Assembly: GCA_964627125.1 (NCBI GenBank)
Contig: CAZVJQ010000008.1
Coordinates: 1-58,551 of the forward strand
Origin: Fastidiosipila sp964627125
GTDB lineage: Bacteria > Bacillota > Clostridia > Saccharofermentanales > Fastidiosipilaceae
Direction: 5' to 3'
Length of the DNA: 58,551 bases
Numbering within the stretch: the first letter of the stretch is position 1; every line of letters starts with the position of its first letter. A program made the position numbers and the translations under genes. Below are positions 8,544 through 17,415 of the stretch, piece by piece. The notes under the pieces were generated by a model that saw only the letters and a program-made list of their open reading frames with translations, did not search any database and had not been told where the DNA came from.

Positions 8544-8577
8544 CTAATTTCCATATAAAGTTTCGTATATAAGTAAA

Positions 8578-8754
8578 TTAGTTAACTTCTAATACTTCAA
8601 CGCCCTTATAGTATCCACAACTCTTGCACATTTGATGTGATTTTCTTAATTCGTGACATTGTGGGCACTCAACTAAATTAAGTGGTTTTAATTTCCAGTT
8701 GGAATGATGTCTTCTTGTTCTTGCCTTAGACCATCTTCTTTTTGGTACTGCCAT
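8578..8754 (-). CDS. rpmF: 50S ribosomal protein L32
   Basis: 58 aa, read directly from the minus strand. It begins 'MAVPKRRWSKARTRRHHSNW' and continues with zinc-ribbon cysteines in 'ECPQCHELRKSHQMCKSCGYYKG', the four-Cys L32 form that binds zinc. The final residues are 'VEVLEVN'. The ATG at 8754 has AAGGGGCG upstream. It directly follows yceD, the conserved yceD-rpmF arrangement, and is followed by a terminator. Confidence 0.95.
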   Translation of the reverse strand: MAVPKRRWSKARTRRHHSNWKLKPLNLVECPQCHELRKSHQMCKSCGYYKGVEVLEVN

Positions 8755-8821
8755 GTTTATCGCCCCTTTCCCTATAGGTTTATATATTTTATATCAATTC
8801 TAAAATCTTAGCTATATACTT

Positions 8822-9388
8822 TTACAACAAATCTTTAAGTTTGTCAAATTCAGATCGCACAGAAACTGTTTCTTCTACTGTATTTTCTACCACGCAATCG
8901 TGGTTTTCTTCATCTCTCTTACCACAATATACGCATAATCCCGGACAATCTTCACTACAACGTACTACAATAGGTAGATTTAAGCTTACAATATCCTGAA
9001 TAAATTTAGATAAATCTACTTTACTACCATTGTGGAATAAAAATTCAGATTCTTCTACTACACCATCATATTGGAACTTCTCATCTAATTTCTTAGACTC
9101 ATATGGATCGTACTGTGGTGGATAAATATCTTCAGTTATATCAACTGTCTCTACAGATGTCACATGCTCCAAACAAATATCGCAATCTGCCTGCCATGTA
9201 TATTCAATAGTTCCTGTCATTAATATTATTTTTGCTTCCCCTGGCCAAAGCACCAGGTCATAATTTACGCCTTCTGGAAAATGAAATTCATCTGTTATGG
9301 TTACTTCTGCATTACCATAAATATTAATTGGCTCTGGATCATGTTTACCAGCTTTTGCCAATAAAGATCTTATATTAACTTTTTGCAT
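8822..9388 (-). CDS. yceD: YceD/DUF177 protein linked to L32 and 23S rRNA
   Basis: 188 aa. DUF177 features are 'YTWQADCDICLEHVTSVETVDITEDIYP' and the C-terminal 'CSEDCPGLCVYCGKRDEENHDC' with paired cysteines, which may bind a metal. In bacteria and plants this family sits beside rpmF and is implicated in 23S rRNA accumulation or 50S assembly. The gene has a strong AGGAGGGG ribosome site and follows the DUF1934 gene by 9 nt; rpmF follows after 67 nt. The position upstream of rpmF is as diagnostic as the sequence. Confidence 0.88.
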   Translation of the reverse strand: MQKVNIRSLLAKAGKHDPEPINIYGNAEVTITDEFHFPEGVNYDLVLWPGEAKIILMTGTIEYTWQADCDICLEHVTSVETVDITEDIYPPQYDPYESKKLDEKFQYDGVVEESEFLFHNGSKVDLSKFIQDIVSLNLPIVVRCSEDCPGLCVYCGKRDEENHDCVVENTVEETVSVRSEFDKLKDLL

Positions 9389-9397
9389 ATTCCCCTC

Positions 9398-9850
9398 CTA
9401 TATTTCTTTATACCTTATTGCTACAGAGTTTGACACAGGCTCTTGGTCTAAAAATATCAAATCGTAGACGATAGTGACTTCATAACTGTCCCTATTCTTA
9501 TGTGAGTAATTTGGCCATTTTATCTTCTTAGTGTCATAAATTAGCTCTAAGCGACCATAGTCTGTATTGTAATAAGTCCTGTGTGTCTTACCTTCAGAAA
9601 ATTCTATGGATAATCCTTGTTTAGTATAACGTCTGACTTCAATTGATTTATTCACAAAATCTATCTTTAAGCTAGAATTAACCTCAATTCCATCATCATC
9701 TGTGGACTTATAAATAAGTCTAACGTTGTCATCAGATTTATAAAGTTTTGCAAGAGTTTGCTCCTTAATGAAGTCTTGCTGTTTATTACTGAGACTCTGA
9801 TTATTGGTAATTCTGAGATTTACATCTATGTAATTACTAGCCTTGGACAT
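9398..9850 (-). CDS. DUF1934 (YwiB-like) small beta-barrel protein
   Basis: 150 aa, rich in predicted beta strands: 'VRLIYKST', 'SLKIDFVNKSIEVRRYT', 'LSIEFSEGKTHRTYYNTDYGRLELIYDT', 'YEVTIVYDLIFLD'. The layout, with an N-terminal 'IDVNLRI' strand and a 'TDYGRLEL' turn, resembles DUF1934/YwiB, a calycin-like family of unknown function. The ATG at 9850 has AAAAGGAAG upstream and overlaps the end of ddl by 14 nt, implying translational coupling. No membrane segment or signal peptide. Confidence 0.65.
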   Translation of the reverse strand: MSKASNYIDVNLRITNNQSLSNKQQDFIKEQTLAKLYKSDDNVRLIYKSTDDDGIEVNSSLKIDFVNKSIEVRRYTKQGLSIEFSEGKTHRTYYNTDYGRLELIYDTKKIKWPNYSHKNRDSYEVTIVYDLIFLDQEPVSNSVAIRYKEI

Positions 9851-10958
9851 TTATCTTCCTTTTATTATCCTCATAAGCTTCGAATGCTAAATTTATAATT
9901 TCTGTAAGTAAGTCTTCTAATGGGTAAGCTTCATACTCCCAAGCGGATGGGAATAAACTGATATCTGTAAATCCTGGAAGTGTATTAATCTCATTGAAGA
10001 ATATTTCACTCTCATCTGCAGATACGAAGAAATCTACCCTTGCGTAGCCTTCGCAAGCTAACATTGTATACACTTCTTTAGCATAATGCTGTAACATTTC
10101 AATAGTCTTGGCTGATATCTTAGATGGGATATCTAGGCTGGAGCTATCGTCTATGTATTTAGTCTCATAATCATAGTATTCAACTTCACTGGTCATTACT
10201 ATTTCACCAGGCGTAGCTGCTTTTGGATTCTTATTACCTAATACAGCAACTTCAATTTCTCTAGCCTTGTAGAATGGTTCAATTAATATTTTTGCATCAT
10301 ACTGAGAACTATCTAGTAAATGAGCTCTCAACTCTTCTTTATTATCACTCTTGTATGTTCCAACTGATGAGCCACCATTAGCTGGTTTTAAGAAGACTGG
10401 ATAATTAAATTTAGCTTCAATATCCTCTAATAGTTGGTACATATTATTGTCAATATCAAAACGTCTCGCTACGAAGAAGTCTAATTGAGGTACAGAAGAA
10501 TTGTTTAAAACATATTTAGTAAATACCTTATCCATGCTGACTGCAGAAGATAATACCTTAGCACCTGTATATGGAATATCACAAGTTTCTAAGAAGCCTT
10601 GTAATACACCATCTTCAGCATTAATTCCATGGTTTGCTAAGAATACGAGGTCTGGTTTCTTACCACCTGATAGATATGTTAAGAATGCTGCAGGTGAGGC
10701 TAAATCCTTATATTCAGGTTTCGCTAATGGTTCTTTTGCAAGAGCTTCTTTCGCTAACTCTACCCAATTATCTTCAAGAATTAATTCTAAATCTAAGTTA
10801 AATGGAATCCATTCACCTTCTTTAGTTATGCCTATAGATTTTACATTGTAATCAGCAGATCTCAATCCCTTAATGATTGTGTATGCTGAACGGCAGGAGA
10901 TTTCATGTTCTGTAGATACTCCACCAAATAATACTAAAATAGAATTTTCTTTACTCAT
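9837..10958 (-). CDS. ddl: D-alanine--D-alanine ligase
   Basis: 373 aa ATP-grasp enzyme that joins two D-Ala for the peptidoglycan stem peptide. Seen: 'VLFGGVSTEHEISCRSA' (N-terminal signature), 'ANHGINAEDGVLQGFLETCDIPYTG', 'FLKPANGGSSVGTYK', 'DYETKYID', and metal-binding 'IFFNEINTLPGFT'. The HGxxGEDG loop reads HGINAEDG, a substitution at the second glycine. 'DYETKY' is the form normally found in D-Ala-D-Ala rather than D-lactate ligases (family knowledge). It is the first gene of ddl-DUF1934-yceD-rpmF. Confidence 0.95.
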   Translation of the reverse strand: MSKENSILVLFGGVSTEHEISCRSAYTIIKGLRSADYNVKSIGITKEGEWIPFNLDLELILEDNWVELAKEALAKEPLAKPEYKDLASPAAFLTYLSGGKKPDLVFLANHGINAEDGVLQGFLETCDIPYTGAKVLSSAVSMDKVFTKYVLNNSSVPQLDFFVARRFDIDNNMYQLLEDIEAKFNYPVFLKPANGGSSVGTYKSDNKEELRAHLLDSSQYDAKILIEPFYKAREIEVAVLGNKNPKAATPGEIVMTSEVEYYDYETKYIDDSSSLDIPSKISAKTIEMLQHYAKEVYTMLACEGYARVDFFVSADESEIFFNEINTLPGFTDISLFPSAWEYEAYPLEDLLTEIINLAFEAYEDNKRKINVQG

Positions 10959-10973
10959 TCACTTCTCCCACTT

Positions 10974-11002
10974 AATAAAGACAAGCCAGACTAGAGCTTG
11001 TC
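10974..11002 (-). terminator. Weak terminator upstream of ddl
   Basis: The minus strand has a perfect 7-bp stem GACAAGC/GCTTGTC around a 9-nt loop, followed by TTTATT. It lies between the Asn-rich membrane protein gene and ddl. A consensus-like TTGACA sits at its 5' edge without a good -10 beyond it, so a termination role is preferred. Confidence 0.45.
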
Positions 11003-11084
11003 AAAAATTTTTATTATAGAATATCAAATCTTCAAATTATTTATAAAAATAAACTAAGTTAATTACAAATCAATGAAGATTAAT

Positions 11085-11954
11085 TTAATTTGAAAAGTAC
11101 CCTTGTGCTTCAGCTGGAATTTCTACTACTGATCTAATTCTATGCTCGTCACTATCATCGTTGTAGTAAAGAGAGACTAGTAATTGTCTACCATTTTCCA
11201 AGCGAATTAGAATGTAATTTGAATTTATACTTCCGGCTGAATCTGCTGTTGCTGATTTCAATTGGCTAAATAAGATTTGTGGATTGGCAATATTTGCAGT
11301 ATCCAATAAACTTTCAAAACTCTCTAAATCATCTTTCTCTACAAGTTCAAGCATGTGGCTCACTGTTTTTTGCGGTGTACTCATAGGATTTTGCCATGCA
11401 GAAATTGTATTAACTATATCTACTATTCCCCAAATCGCTAAGAATGCTACAAGTAAGATAAGCACTAAAAGAGATATATTTCTAATTCTTACCCAAATAG
11501 ATATTTGGTCCTTGTTTGTTTCTGTACTCTTATCTTTACTAGAAGAGAAAATTCTCTTGAAGAAACCAGGTTTATCCTCTTTTGCTGGGTCGTCAGTTGA
11601 GTTATTTGAACTTTCACTACTAACACTTCCATTATATGTAAACTCAGCCTGCTGCTTCTTATACTCAGGAGTTTGGGTTACATTTTGGTTCTGGTAGTTT
11701 TGAGCTTGTATAGGTTCAGTAGCATTATTAGTTACCGTCATGCCAGAGTATCCATTAGGTTGCACGTTAGATTGGTTAGTGCTTGCAGCTTGTCCTAAGT
11801 TTCCTTGATTTAAGTTATTTTGATTAGCTTCATTCAAATTATTAGAATTAGCATAATTATCTTCAGATCTAGGATTTTGTATGTTCTCTGCTCCATTAGT
11901 AGCATCACTATTAAAATCTGGGCTCTGGAAATTATCATTATCTTGCATATCCAT
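11085..11954 (-). CDS. Asn/Gln-rich single-pass membrane protein, unknown function
   Basis: 289 aa, not recognised. Residues 1 to about 120 are low complexity, rich in Asn, Gln and Ser ('NLNEANQNNLNQGNLGQ'), then a basic 'KPGFFKRIF' patch and one transmembrane helix (about 160-185, 'ISLLVLILLVAFLAIWGIVDIV'). The C-terminal 100 residues ('TPQKTVSHMLELVEKDDLESFESLLD...') look like a small alpha+beta extracellular domain with a possible NTF2/DUF4878-like start. Topology: disordered cytoplasmic tail, short outside domain. Met3 (11948) sits 9 nt from AAAGGG and may be the true start. It follows the coiled-coil gene at the end of the recG-rsmD-coaD series. Confidence 0.6.
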   Translation of the reverse strand: MDMQDNDNFQSPDFNSDATNGAENIQNPRSEDNYANSNNLNEANQNNLNQGNLGQAASTNQSNVQPNGYSGMTVTNNATEPIQAQNYQNQNVTQTPEYKKQQAEFTYNGSVSSESSNNSTDDPAKEDKPGFFKRIFSSSKDKSTETNKDQISIWVRIRNISLLVLILLVAFLAIWGIVDIVNTISAWQNPMSTPQKTVSHMLELVEKDDLESFESLLDTANIANPQILFSQLKSATADSAGSINSNYILIRLENGRQLLVSLYYNDDSDEHRIRSVVEIPAEAQGYFSN

Positions 11955-12014
11955 TTTCCCTTTCTGAATTCCTTGATAATACTTCGGCCAATATATTTAT
12001 TTAATACGTAGAGA

Positions 12015-12533
12015 TTAGTTATTCAAATCTTTCTTATGATTTCTAACTGTAACTAGTAAGTTTGTTAGTTGATGCTCAAGATTGCTTAAGTGCTTCTCTG
12101 TATAGTTCAATGCACCATCTCTAATTTGATCAGCTGTTTCATTAGCTTCATCAATAGTTTCTTGCGCATATGCTCTAGCATGTTGAGTAATCTCGTGCTC
12201 ATCAATCATTTGTTGTACTTCATGTTGAGCTTCATCGATAATCTCATCAGCTTGCTCTCTAGCAGTATCTAGTAGTTCTCTACTTTGCTCAATTAACCAT
12301 TTAGATTGTCTCAACTGAGCTGGTAATGAATCTCTAATTAATCCAATAAGCATTTGAACTTCTTCACGATTAACCATACAGTTTGAAGAAAATGGAACAG
12401 ATTTAGCATCTGCTACTAAATTGTCTAAGCGATCTAGTAATTCAAATGAATCCTTATTCTCATCACTTGCAGTATTTCTGCTATCTCTATTTTCGTCATC
12501 TTCTAAGAAATCATCTTCGTAAAAGTCTGCCAT
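12015..12533 (-). CDS. Coiled-coil protein next to coaD, unknown function
   Basis: 172 aa. An acidic start 'MADFYEDDFLEDDENRD' precedes 'LLDRLDNLVADAKSVPFSSNCMVNREEVQMLIGLIRDSLP' and a long charged helix ('IEQSRELLDTAREQADEIIDEAQHEVQQMIDEHE'). This plan is common for small proteins annotated as ATP synthase B/H-like or DivIVA-like beside coaD in Clostridia; those labels rest on coiled-coil composition only. No membrane helix. It follows coaD by 20 nt, in the recG-rsmD-coaD operon. A scaffold at the division site or membrane is possible but unproven. Confidence 0.6.
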   Translation of the reverse strand: MADFYEDDFLEDDENRDSRNTASDENKDSFELLDRLDNLVADAKSVPFSSNCMVNREEVQMLIGLIRDSLPAQLRQSKWLIEQSRELLDTAREQADEIIDEAQHEVQQMIDEHEITQHARAYAQETIDEANETADQIRDGALNYTEKHLSNLEHQLTNLLVTVRNHKKDLNN

Positions 12534-12553
12534 ATATTTTCTCCCTATTTCTT

Positions 12554-13060
12554 CTATTTTGAATTTTTAAGCTCGGAAAATTTATTAATAACAATATCAA
12601 TAATTTCTTCAGGTACCATTCCACTAATGTCACCACCGTAAGAAGCAACTTCTCTTACTGTACTTGAGCTTGTAAATGAGTAACCTTCACTGCTCGGTAA
12701 GAGTATTGTGTCATAGTCATCTAGCATAATCTTGTTAGTAGCTGCGATTTGTAGCTCATATCTAAAATCTGACTCAGATCTTAAACCTCTAACTGCAACA
12801 CTGATATTATTTTCTTTCATATAATCAACCAGCAAGCCTTCGTAATAACTTACATGTATATTATCGTATTTAGCTAAACTTAGCTCTGCCATTTTGACAC
12901 GCTCTTGAACACTAAATATCGAATCCTTATTAACATTATGCATGATTATCACATGAAGGTTGTCACACATTTGAGAAGCTCTATTCGCTAAATCCTCGTG
13001 ACCTTTTGTAAATGGATCAAATGACCCTGGGTATACAAACTCTCTTATTTTTCTAGCCAT
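12554..13060 (-). CDS. coaD: Phosphopantetheine adenylyltransferase
   Basis: 168 aa. CoaD transfers AMP from ATP to 4'-phosphopantetheine, the penultimate step of coenzyme A synthesis. Seen: 'YPGSFDPFTKGHEDL' with the nucleotidyltransferase T-x-G-H at residues 18-21, 'VAVRGLRSESDFRYE', and the C-terminal 'SSEGYSFTSSSTVREVASYGGDI'. The ATG at 13060 is preferred to the TTG one codon earlier. It overlaps the end of rsmD by 8 nt, the common rsmD-coaD pairing. Confidence 0.97.
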   Translation of the reverse strand: MARKIREFVYPGSFDPFTKGHEDLANRASQMCDNLHVIIMHNVNKDSIFSVQERVKMAELSLAKYDNIHVSYYEGLLVDYMKENNISVAVRGLRSESDFRYELQIAATNKIMLDDYDTILLPSSEGYSFTSSSTVREVASYGGDISGMVPEEIIDIVINKFSELKNSK

Positions 13061-13646
13061 CAACTGTCTCTCCGCTACTATTTTTCTGGTAAAATGATAC
13101 CATTGCTTGTCCGTACTTACAACGTTTCAGCAAGATAAATAATTCATCACTTAATGGACCTTCTTCAGTCTCAGCATTATGTGAATCTTCCTCTAAAATT
13201 ATCAAGCCATCTTCATTTAGTATTTCATGTAAATTCTCTTCACCTATATTTTTAAGTAGGTCATGAAAATTCTTGTAAGGTGGATCAAAATAGATAATAT
13301 CAAATTTATCAGTCTTTTTTATAAATTCTTTTACTGCTGCTATTGCTGACCTCTGCATTACTTTTGCGAAAGGTGCCATTCTAGTTTTTTCTAAGTTCTC
13401 TCTCAAGCTCGCAATAGAAGCTCTAGATTTATCAACAAATACAGCTTCCTTAGCACCACGGGATAATGCTTCAATTCCCATCTGTCCCGTACCTGCAAAT
13501 AAATCAAGGAAATTAGCCTCAGGAACAAATTCTAAAATGCTAGAAAATATAGCCTCTTTAGTTTTATCAGAAGTTGGTCTGGTATCAAAACCCTTAGGTG
13601 CCTTCAGTATTATTCCTTTTGCTTGTCCTGCTACCACTCTTGGCAT
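13053..13646 (-). CDS. rsmD: 16S rRNA (guanine-N2)-methyltransferase RsmD (G966)
   Basis: 197 aa. Seen: N-terminal 'MPRVVAGQAKGIILKAPKGFDTRPTSDKTKEAIFSSI', the SAM-binding 'FLDLFAGTGQMGIEALSRGA', and the catalytic 'IIYFDPPYK' (DPPY, amino-methylation of guanine N2). The start codon shares one base with the recG stop (TAATG) and the 3' end overlaps coaD, so all three are coupled. Length and motifs are normal for the family. Confidence 0.95.
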   Translation of the reverse strand: MPRVVAGQAKGIILKAPKGFDTRPTSDKTKEAIFSSILEFVPEANFLDLFAGTGQMGIEALSRGAKEAVFVDKSRASIASLRENLEKTRMAPFAKVMQRSAIAAVKEFIKKTDKFDIIYFDPPYKNFHDLLKNIGEENLHEILNEDGLIILEEDSHNAETEEGPLSDELFILLKRCKYGQAMVSFYQKNSSGETVDG

Positions 13647-15751
13647 TATAAAATTCTCCTTCTGTAAATATCCATTATTGCAGACAAAACTCTATTCTCC
13701 ACTGACTTAAGATATGGATCCTTTGCTAATATCTTACTACTCACTTCAGCTGTAATTGTTATTAGTTCAGTGTCCTCATATAGATTTGCTAGTTTAAGGC
13801 TAGGTACACCATGCTGTCTAGTACCAAATATATCTCCTGGTCCTCGAAGTTGTAAGTCTGCCTCCGCAATATCAAAACCATCTGAATTCTTACATAGGGT
13901 AATTAGTCTGTCTCTAGCTTTCCCTTCGCCAACATCACTAAGTAGTACACAGATAGATTCTTTTGAACCTCTACCAATACGACCACGAAGCTGATGCAAT
14001 TCAGCAAGTCCAAATCTTTCAGCATTTACAATCAGCATAAAGGTAGCATTAGGATTATCTACTCCAACTTCAATTACTGTAGTAGAAACTAAAATATTAA
14101 TTTCACCAGATAAAAATTCATCCATTATCCTATTTTTATCTTGATCCTTCATCTGCCCATGTAAAATTCCAACATTAAGTTCTGGTAAGGCTGCTTGCAA
14201 TTCTGCATGCACTTGAGTAACAGATGCTAAATCCAAATTCTCACTGGTTTCGACTGTTGGGCAAACAACATAAGATTGAGAGCCACTAAGTGCATTTCTC
14301 TTCATTATGTCAATAAGTCTATTCTTATCTCTAGTCCTTGCAGTGTAAGTTTTAATCTCTTTCCTATTAGCTGGTTTTTCTTTAATTAATGATATATCTA
14401 AGTCACCATATAACAACAACCCTAGAGTTCTAGGTATAGGAGTAGCAGACATAACTAGAACATGCGCTGTAGTCCCTGATGCTAATTGCACTCTTTGCTT
14501 AACACCAAATCTGTGCTGCTCGTCTGTAACAGCGAGCGCTAGATTATTGAACACTAATTTATCTTGTATAACAGCATGAGTTCCAATAAGATACTTTATC
14601 TCACCACTCTTGACTCTTGCATATATCTCTTGCTTTTCTTTAGCCGTATTATCTCCAGTCAAAATAGCTAGCTCATCTTCATTGAAATCTGGGAAGAATT
14701 TTTTGAAACTTGCATAGTGTTGTTGAGCCAATATTCCTGTAGGAGCCATTAACACTGATTGATAGCCATTAAACCCAGCCCAAATCATCGCCAAGAAGGA
14801 CACAATAGTTTTTCCTGAACCTACATCCCCTTGCACTAATCTATTCATAGCTGATTTTTTCGACATATCTAAGAGCACATCTTTTAAAGTATCTTTTTGA
14901 TCATTAGTTAATTCAAATGCTAAAGAATCTATAATTGCCTGCAACTTACCCACATGAGGGTTGTTATCCAAGCTAATCGCTTCACCTGGTTTCTTGGCAC
15001 CCTCCGCCTTAGACATCTTCATATTCAACTGCAATAACAAGAGCTCATCGAAGGATAATCTTCTTTTGGCTAAATCATAATTCTCCTCATTATCCGGTGT
15101 ATGAATTTGTTTTAAGGACCATAATAGCTCAGCCAAACTATACTCCCTGCGTAATTCAGGGCTTAGATAGTCGACTAATACTTCATTTACTTCGGCCAAA
15201 GCCCCCTGTGTCCACTTCCTCAAATTATTCTGAGTAACACCAGCTGTAGATGGATATACAGGCTCTATGAAGGCATCTTTAATAACCTCATCCCACTCAT
15301 CTTCTGTTTTAGGAAAACTTGTTAAGTTAGTTTTTTCAAACTTAGGATTTGCAGTTTCAAACTTTAAGCCATTTCGCTTAATCTTCCCTCTGAACAAGTA
15401 AATATTCCCAGCTACTAATTGATTCTGATAGTATGGCTGATTGAACCAAACAATTTTAATAGCAGCAGTATCATCTCTAACAGTTAAGTTGAGCATACTG
15501 CGCTTACCTCTTCTAAAAAGAGTAGGTGGATTATCTATTCTAGCAAGAAAGACACCATCTTCTTCTGACTCAAGATCAATAATATCTTTAATCTGAGTCC
15601 AGTCTTCATATCTTCTAGGAAAATGGGTTGCTAAATCTCCAACAGTTCTAATTTCAAGCTTCTCAAGCTGTACCTCTCGCTTAGTGGATATACCCTGTAA
15701 ACTAGTGACAGATTCAGCTAGAACATTTAGATTTATAAGATTCTCATTCAT
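13646..15751 (-). CDS. recG: ATP-dependent DNA helicase RecG
   Basis: 701 aa, slightly longer than typical RecG (about 680). An N-terminal wedge/OB domain ('EDGVFLARIDNPPTLFRRGKRSMLNLTVRDD') precedes an SF2 helicase core: Walker A 'GDVGSGKT', 'LMAPTGILAQQHY', 'DEQHRFGVKQR' (DEQH box), 'VLVMSATPIPRTL', and C-terminal motif VI 'QLRGRIGRG'. RecG remodels stalled forks and Holliday junctions. The ATG at 15751 has only a modest ribosome site (GAGG about 14 nt away). It follows the histidine kinase by 32 nt, so the two may share a transcript. Confidence 0.97.
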   Translation of the reverse strand: MNENLINLNVLAESVTSLQGISTKREVQLEKLEIRTVGDLATHFPRRYEDWTQIKDIIDLESEEDGVFLARIDNPPTLFRRGKRSMLNLTVRDDTAAIKIVWFNQPYYQNQLVAGNIYLFRGKIKRNGLKFETANPKFEKTNLTSFPKTEDEWDEVIKDAFIEPVYPSTAGVTQNNLRKWTQGALAEVNEVLVDYLSPELRREYSLAELLWSLKQIHTPDNEENYDLAKRRLSFDELLLLQLNMKMSKAEGAKKPGEAISLDNNPHVGKLQAIIDSLAFELTNDQKDTLKDVLLDMSKKSAMNRLVQGDVGSGKTIVSFLAMIWAGFNGYQSVLMAPTGILAQQHYASFKKFFPDFNEDELAILTGDNTAKEKQEIYARVKSGEIKYLIGTHAVIQDKLVFNNLALAVTDEQHRFGVKQRVQLASGTTAHVLVMSATPIPRTLGLLLYGDLDISLIKEKPANRKEIKTYTARTRDKNRLIDIMKRNALSGSQSYVVCPTVETSENLDLASVTQVHAELQAALPELNVGILHGQMKDQDKNRIMDEFLSGEINILVSTTVIEVGVDNPNATFMLIVNAERFGLAELHQLRGRIGRGSKESICVLLSDVGEGKARDRLITLCKNSDGFDIAEADLQLRGPGDIFGTRQHGVPSLKLANLYEDTELITITAEVSSKILAKDPYLKSVENRVLSAIMDIYRRRIL

Positions 15752-15783
15752 TTATAACACCAAGACCTCTAAATTAGGAAACT

Positions 15784-17340
15784 CTAGCCGACGTGTGGAA
15801 GTGTAAATTCAAATTTAGCACCACCCATTGATTCACTTTCACCAGCAAATATTTGCTGACCATGTTGTTGTAATATTTTTCTACAAATATATAGACCAAG
15901 ACCACTACCTGTATTTCCAGTTCTTGAATGGTCCACCTTGTAGAAACGATCGAAGATGTGAGGTAGTTTTTCTGGAGCAATACCTGGTCCATTATCTTCC
16001 ACAGTTACAATTAAAATATCGCTACCTTGCATCTTGGTATTAATAGCAATAACTCCCTCATCAGGTTTAACAAACTTAATAGCATTAGTAATGAGGTTAT
16101 AGATAACTCTTTCGAGCTGTCTCTCATCACCATAAACAATATCTCTCTTACCAAGTTTGGATATATTTGTTTGCACTGTAATATTCTTCTCTTCTAGTAA
16201 GAATTCAGTCGCTTCAACTGTCTTCATGATTAACTTATTGATATCAAACTCTTTAAACTCCATCTCAACATCTGGATTATCTAGTTTAATTACATCATTC
16301 ATATCACTAACTAGACTAGTTAATCGCTCAGTCTCCTTCTGAACAATACTCAAGTAATGTTCTTGTCTAGATTCTGGGATAGTTCCATCTAAAATAGCAG
16401 TAACGAACCCTTTAATAGTAGTAAGTGGAGTTCTCAAGTCATGTGAGATACTTGCGATGAAATCGCTTTGTTCAGAGTTAAGATTCTCTAATTGATCAAC
16501 CATCCTATTAAATGTTCTAGCCAGCAGCATGATATCGTTGTCGTCTGTATTTATTGTGTAATTTTCTTCTAATTGAGTCAGGTCAACCCTTGCAGACAAA
16601 TCTCCTTGGGTAACATTGTTTGCAGCTGCAGTTAGTTTTTCAATAGGCTCTTGAATCCTTCTAGTGAAGGTTGTAATGATTAAAAGAGCAACAATTATTG
16701 AGACAAGTAGAACTGCTAAGAATCCACTTACAAGTGATCTAGCATTATCCGGTAGTGAGGACAGTTCTTGATTTATCATTAAGTTTGCTTGGAAATTACC
16801 ATTATTATCGTAGATTGGTCTAATTACAGTTAACCAGTTGCTATCACTCTCTTGGAATAGACCAAATAAGTTTCCACCTGTAAAATTAACTCCACCTTCA
16901 GGAATGTCTAAACTTATGATATCCCGAGGTAAATAAATATTTCCATCAGACCTAATCCGAAGAGCACTTAATGCATCAGCAGGAATATTACTGTAGTAAA
17001 TCATACGGCCAGTAACTGTATAAACCCAAATACTAGCCCCTGACGTTTCAGCTGCAATATTCAAGTAAATGCTCATCTCACTGTGATTCATATCTTCTAG
17101 TCTGACTGGTACTTCACTATAGAAATTAGATATAGCATCAGCTGCTCTATTCATCTGGTTTAAGCTCTGGTCAGATGCAGAATTATAAATAATACTAGAA
17201 TAGACTGAACCTAAAATAAGCATGGCCAGTAAAATAAGCAGTATTATCAAGAAGTTATATTGCTTAACAGCACTTTTTGTACTAGCCTGTTTCGCTTTTA
17301 CTCCCTGTATATTTTCAGTTTTTCTATTTCTTCTTGCCAA
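15784..17340 (-). CDS. Sensor histidine kinase (ResE/PhoR/WalK type)
   Basis: 518 aa. Basic N-terminus, TM1 (about 28-50), an extracytoplasmic sensor loop of about 150 residues with a Cache/PAS-like 'SGASIWVYTVTGRMIYYSNIP', TM2 (about 205-228, 'FLAVLLVSIIVALLIITTF'), HAMP, then HisKA 'DFIASISHDLRTPLTTIKGF' with the phospho-His, and HATPase_c N/G boxes ('NLITNAIKFV', 'VEDNGPGI', 'GSGLGLYICRKIL'). The start is a TTG with GGGAG 6 nt upstream. It forms a two-component pair with the response regulator upstream, but a strong terminator (17363-17392) sits 22 nt before this start. The signal cannot be read from the sequence. Confidence 0.93.
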   Translation of the reverse strand: MARRNRKTENIQGVKAKQASTKSAVKQYNFLIILLILLAMLILGSVYSSIIYNSASDQSLNQMNRAADAISNFYSEVPVRLEDMNHSEMSIYLNIAAETSGASIWVYTVTGRMIYYSNIPADALSALRIRSDGNIYLPRDIISLDIPEGGVNFTGGNLFGLFQESDSNWLTVIRPIYDNNGNFQANLMINQELSSLPDNARSLVSGFLAVLLVSIIVALLIITTFTRRIQEPIEKLTAAANNVTQGDLSARVDLTQLEENYTINTDDNDIMLLARTFNRMVDQLENLNSEQSDFIASISHDLRTPLTTIKGFVTAILDGTIPESRQEHYLSIVQKETERLTSLVSDMNDVIKLDNPDVEMEFKEFDINKLIMKTVEATEFLLEEKNITVQTNISKLGKRDIVYGDERQLERVIYNLITNAIKFVKPDEGVIAINTKMQGSDILIVTVEDNGPGIAPEKLPHIFDRFYKVDHSRTGNTGSGLGLYICRKILQQHGQQIFAGESESMGGAKFEFTLPHVG

Positions 17341-17362
17341 AGCATTCTCCCATTAAACTCTT

Positions 17363-17392
17363 AAAAAAAGCACCCTCTATTGCAGAGGGTGC
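17363..17392 (-). terminator. Intercistronic terminator between response regulator and kinase
   Basis: The minus strand forms a perfect 9-bp stem GCACCCTCT/AGAGGGTGC with a 5-nt loop and a TTTTTTT tail, ending 22 nt before the kinase start codon. There is no room for a promoter between them, so the kinase should depend on readthrough. Confidence 0.88.
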
Positions 17393-17415
17393 GAGTTAAA
17401 TCAATAATATATAAA

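Noticed and set aside
10974..11005. TTGACA as a ddl promoter
   Set aside because: No -10 within 16-18 nt; the same bases form a 7-bp hairpin with a T-rich tail, so a weak terminator fits better.
12015..12533. Coiled-coil gene as an ATP synthase subunit
   Set aside because: No membrane anchor and no other atp genes nearby; the resemblance is only coiled-coil composition.
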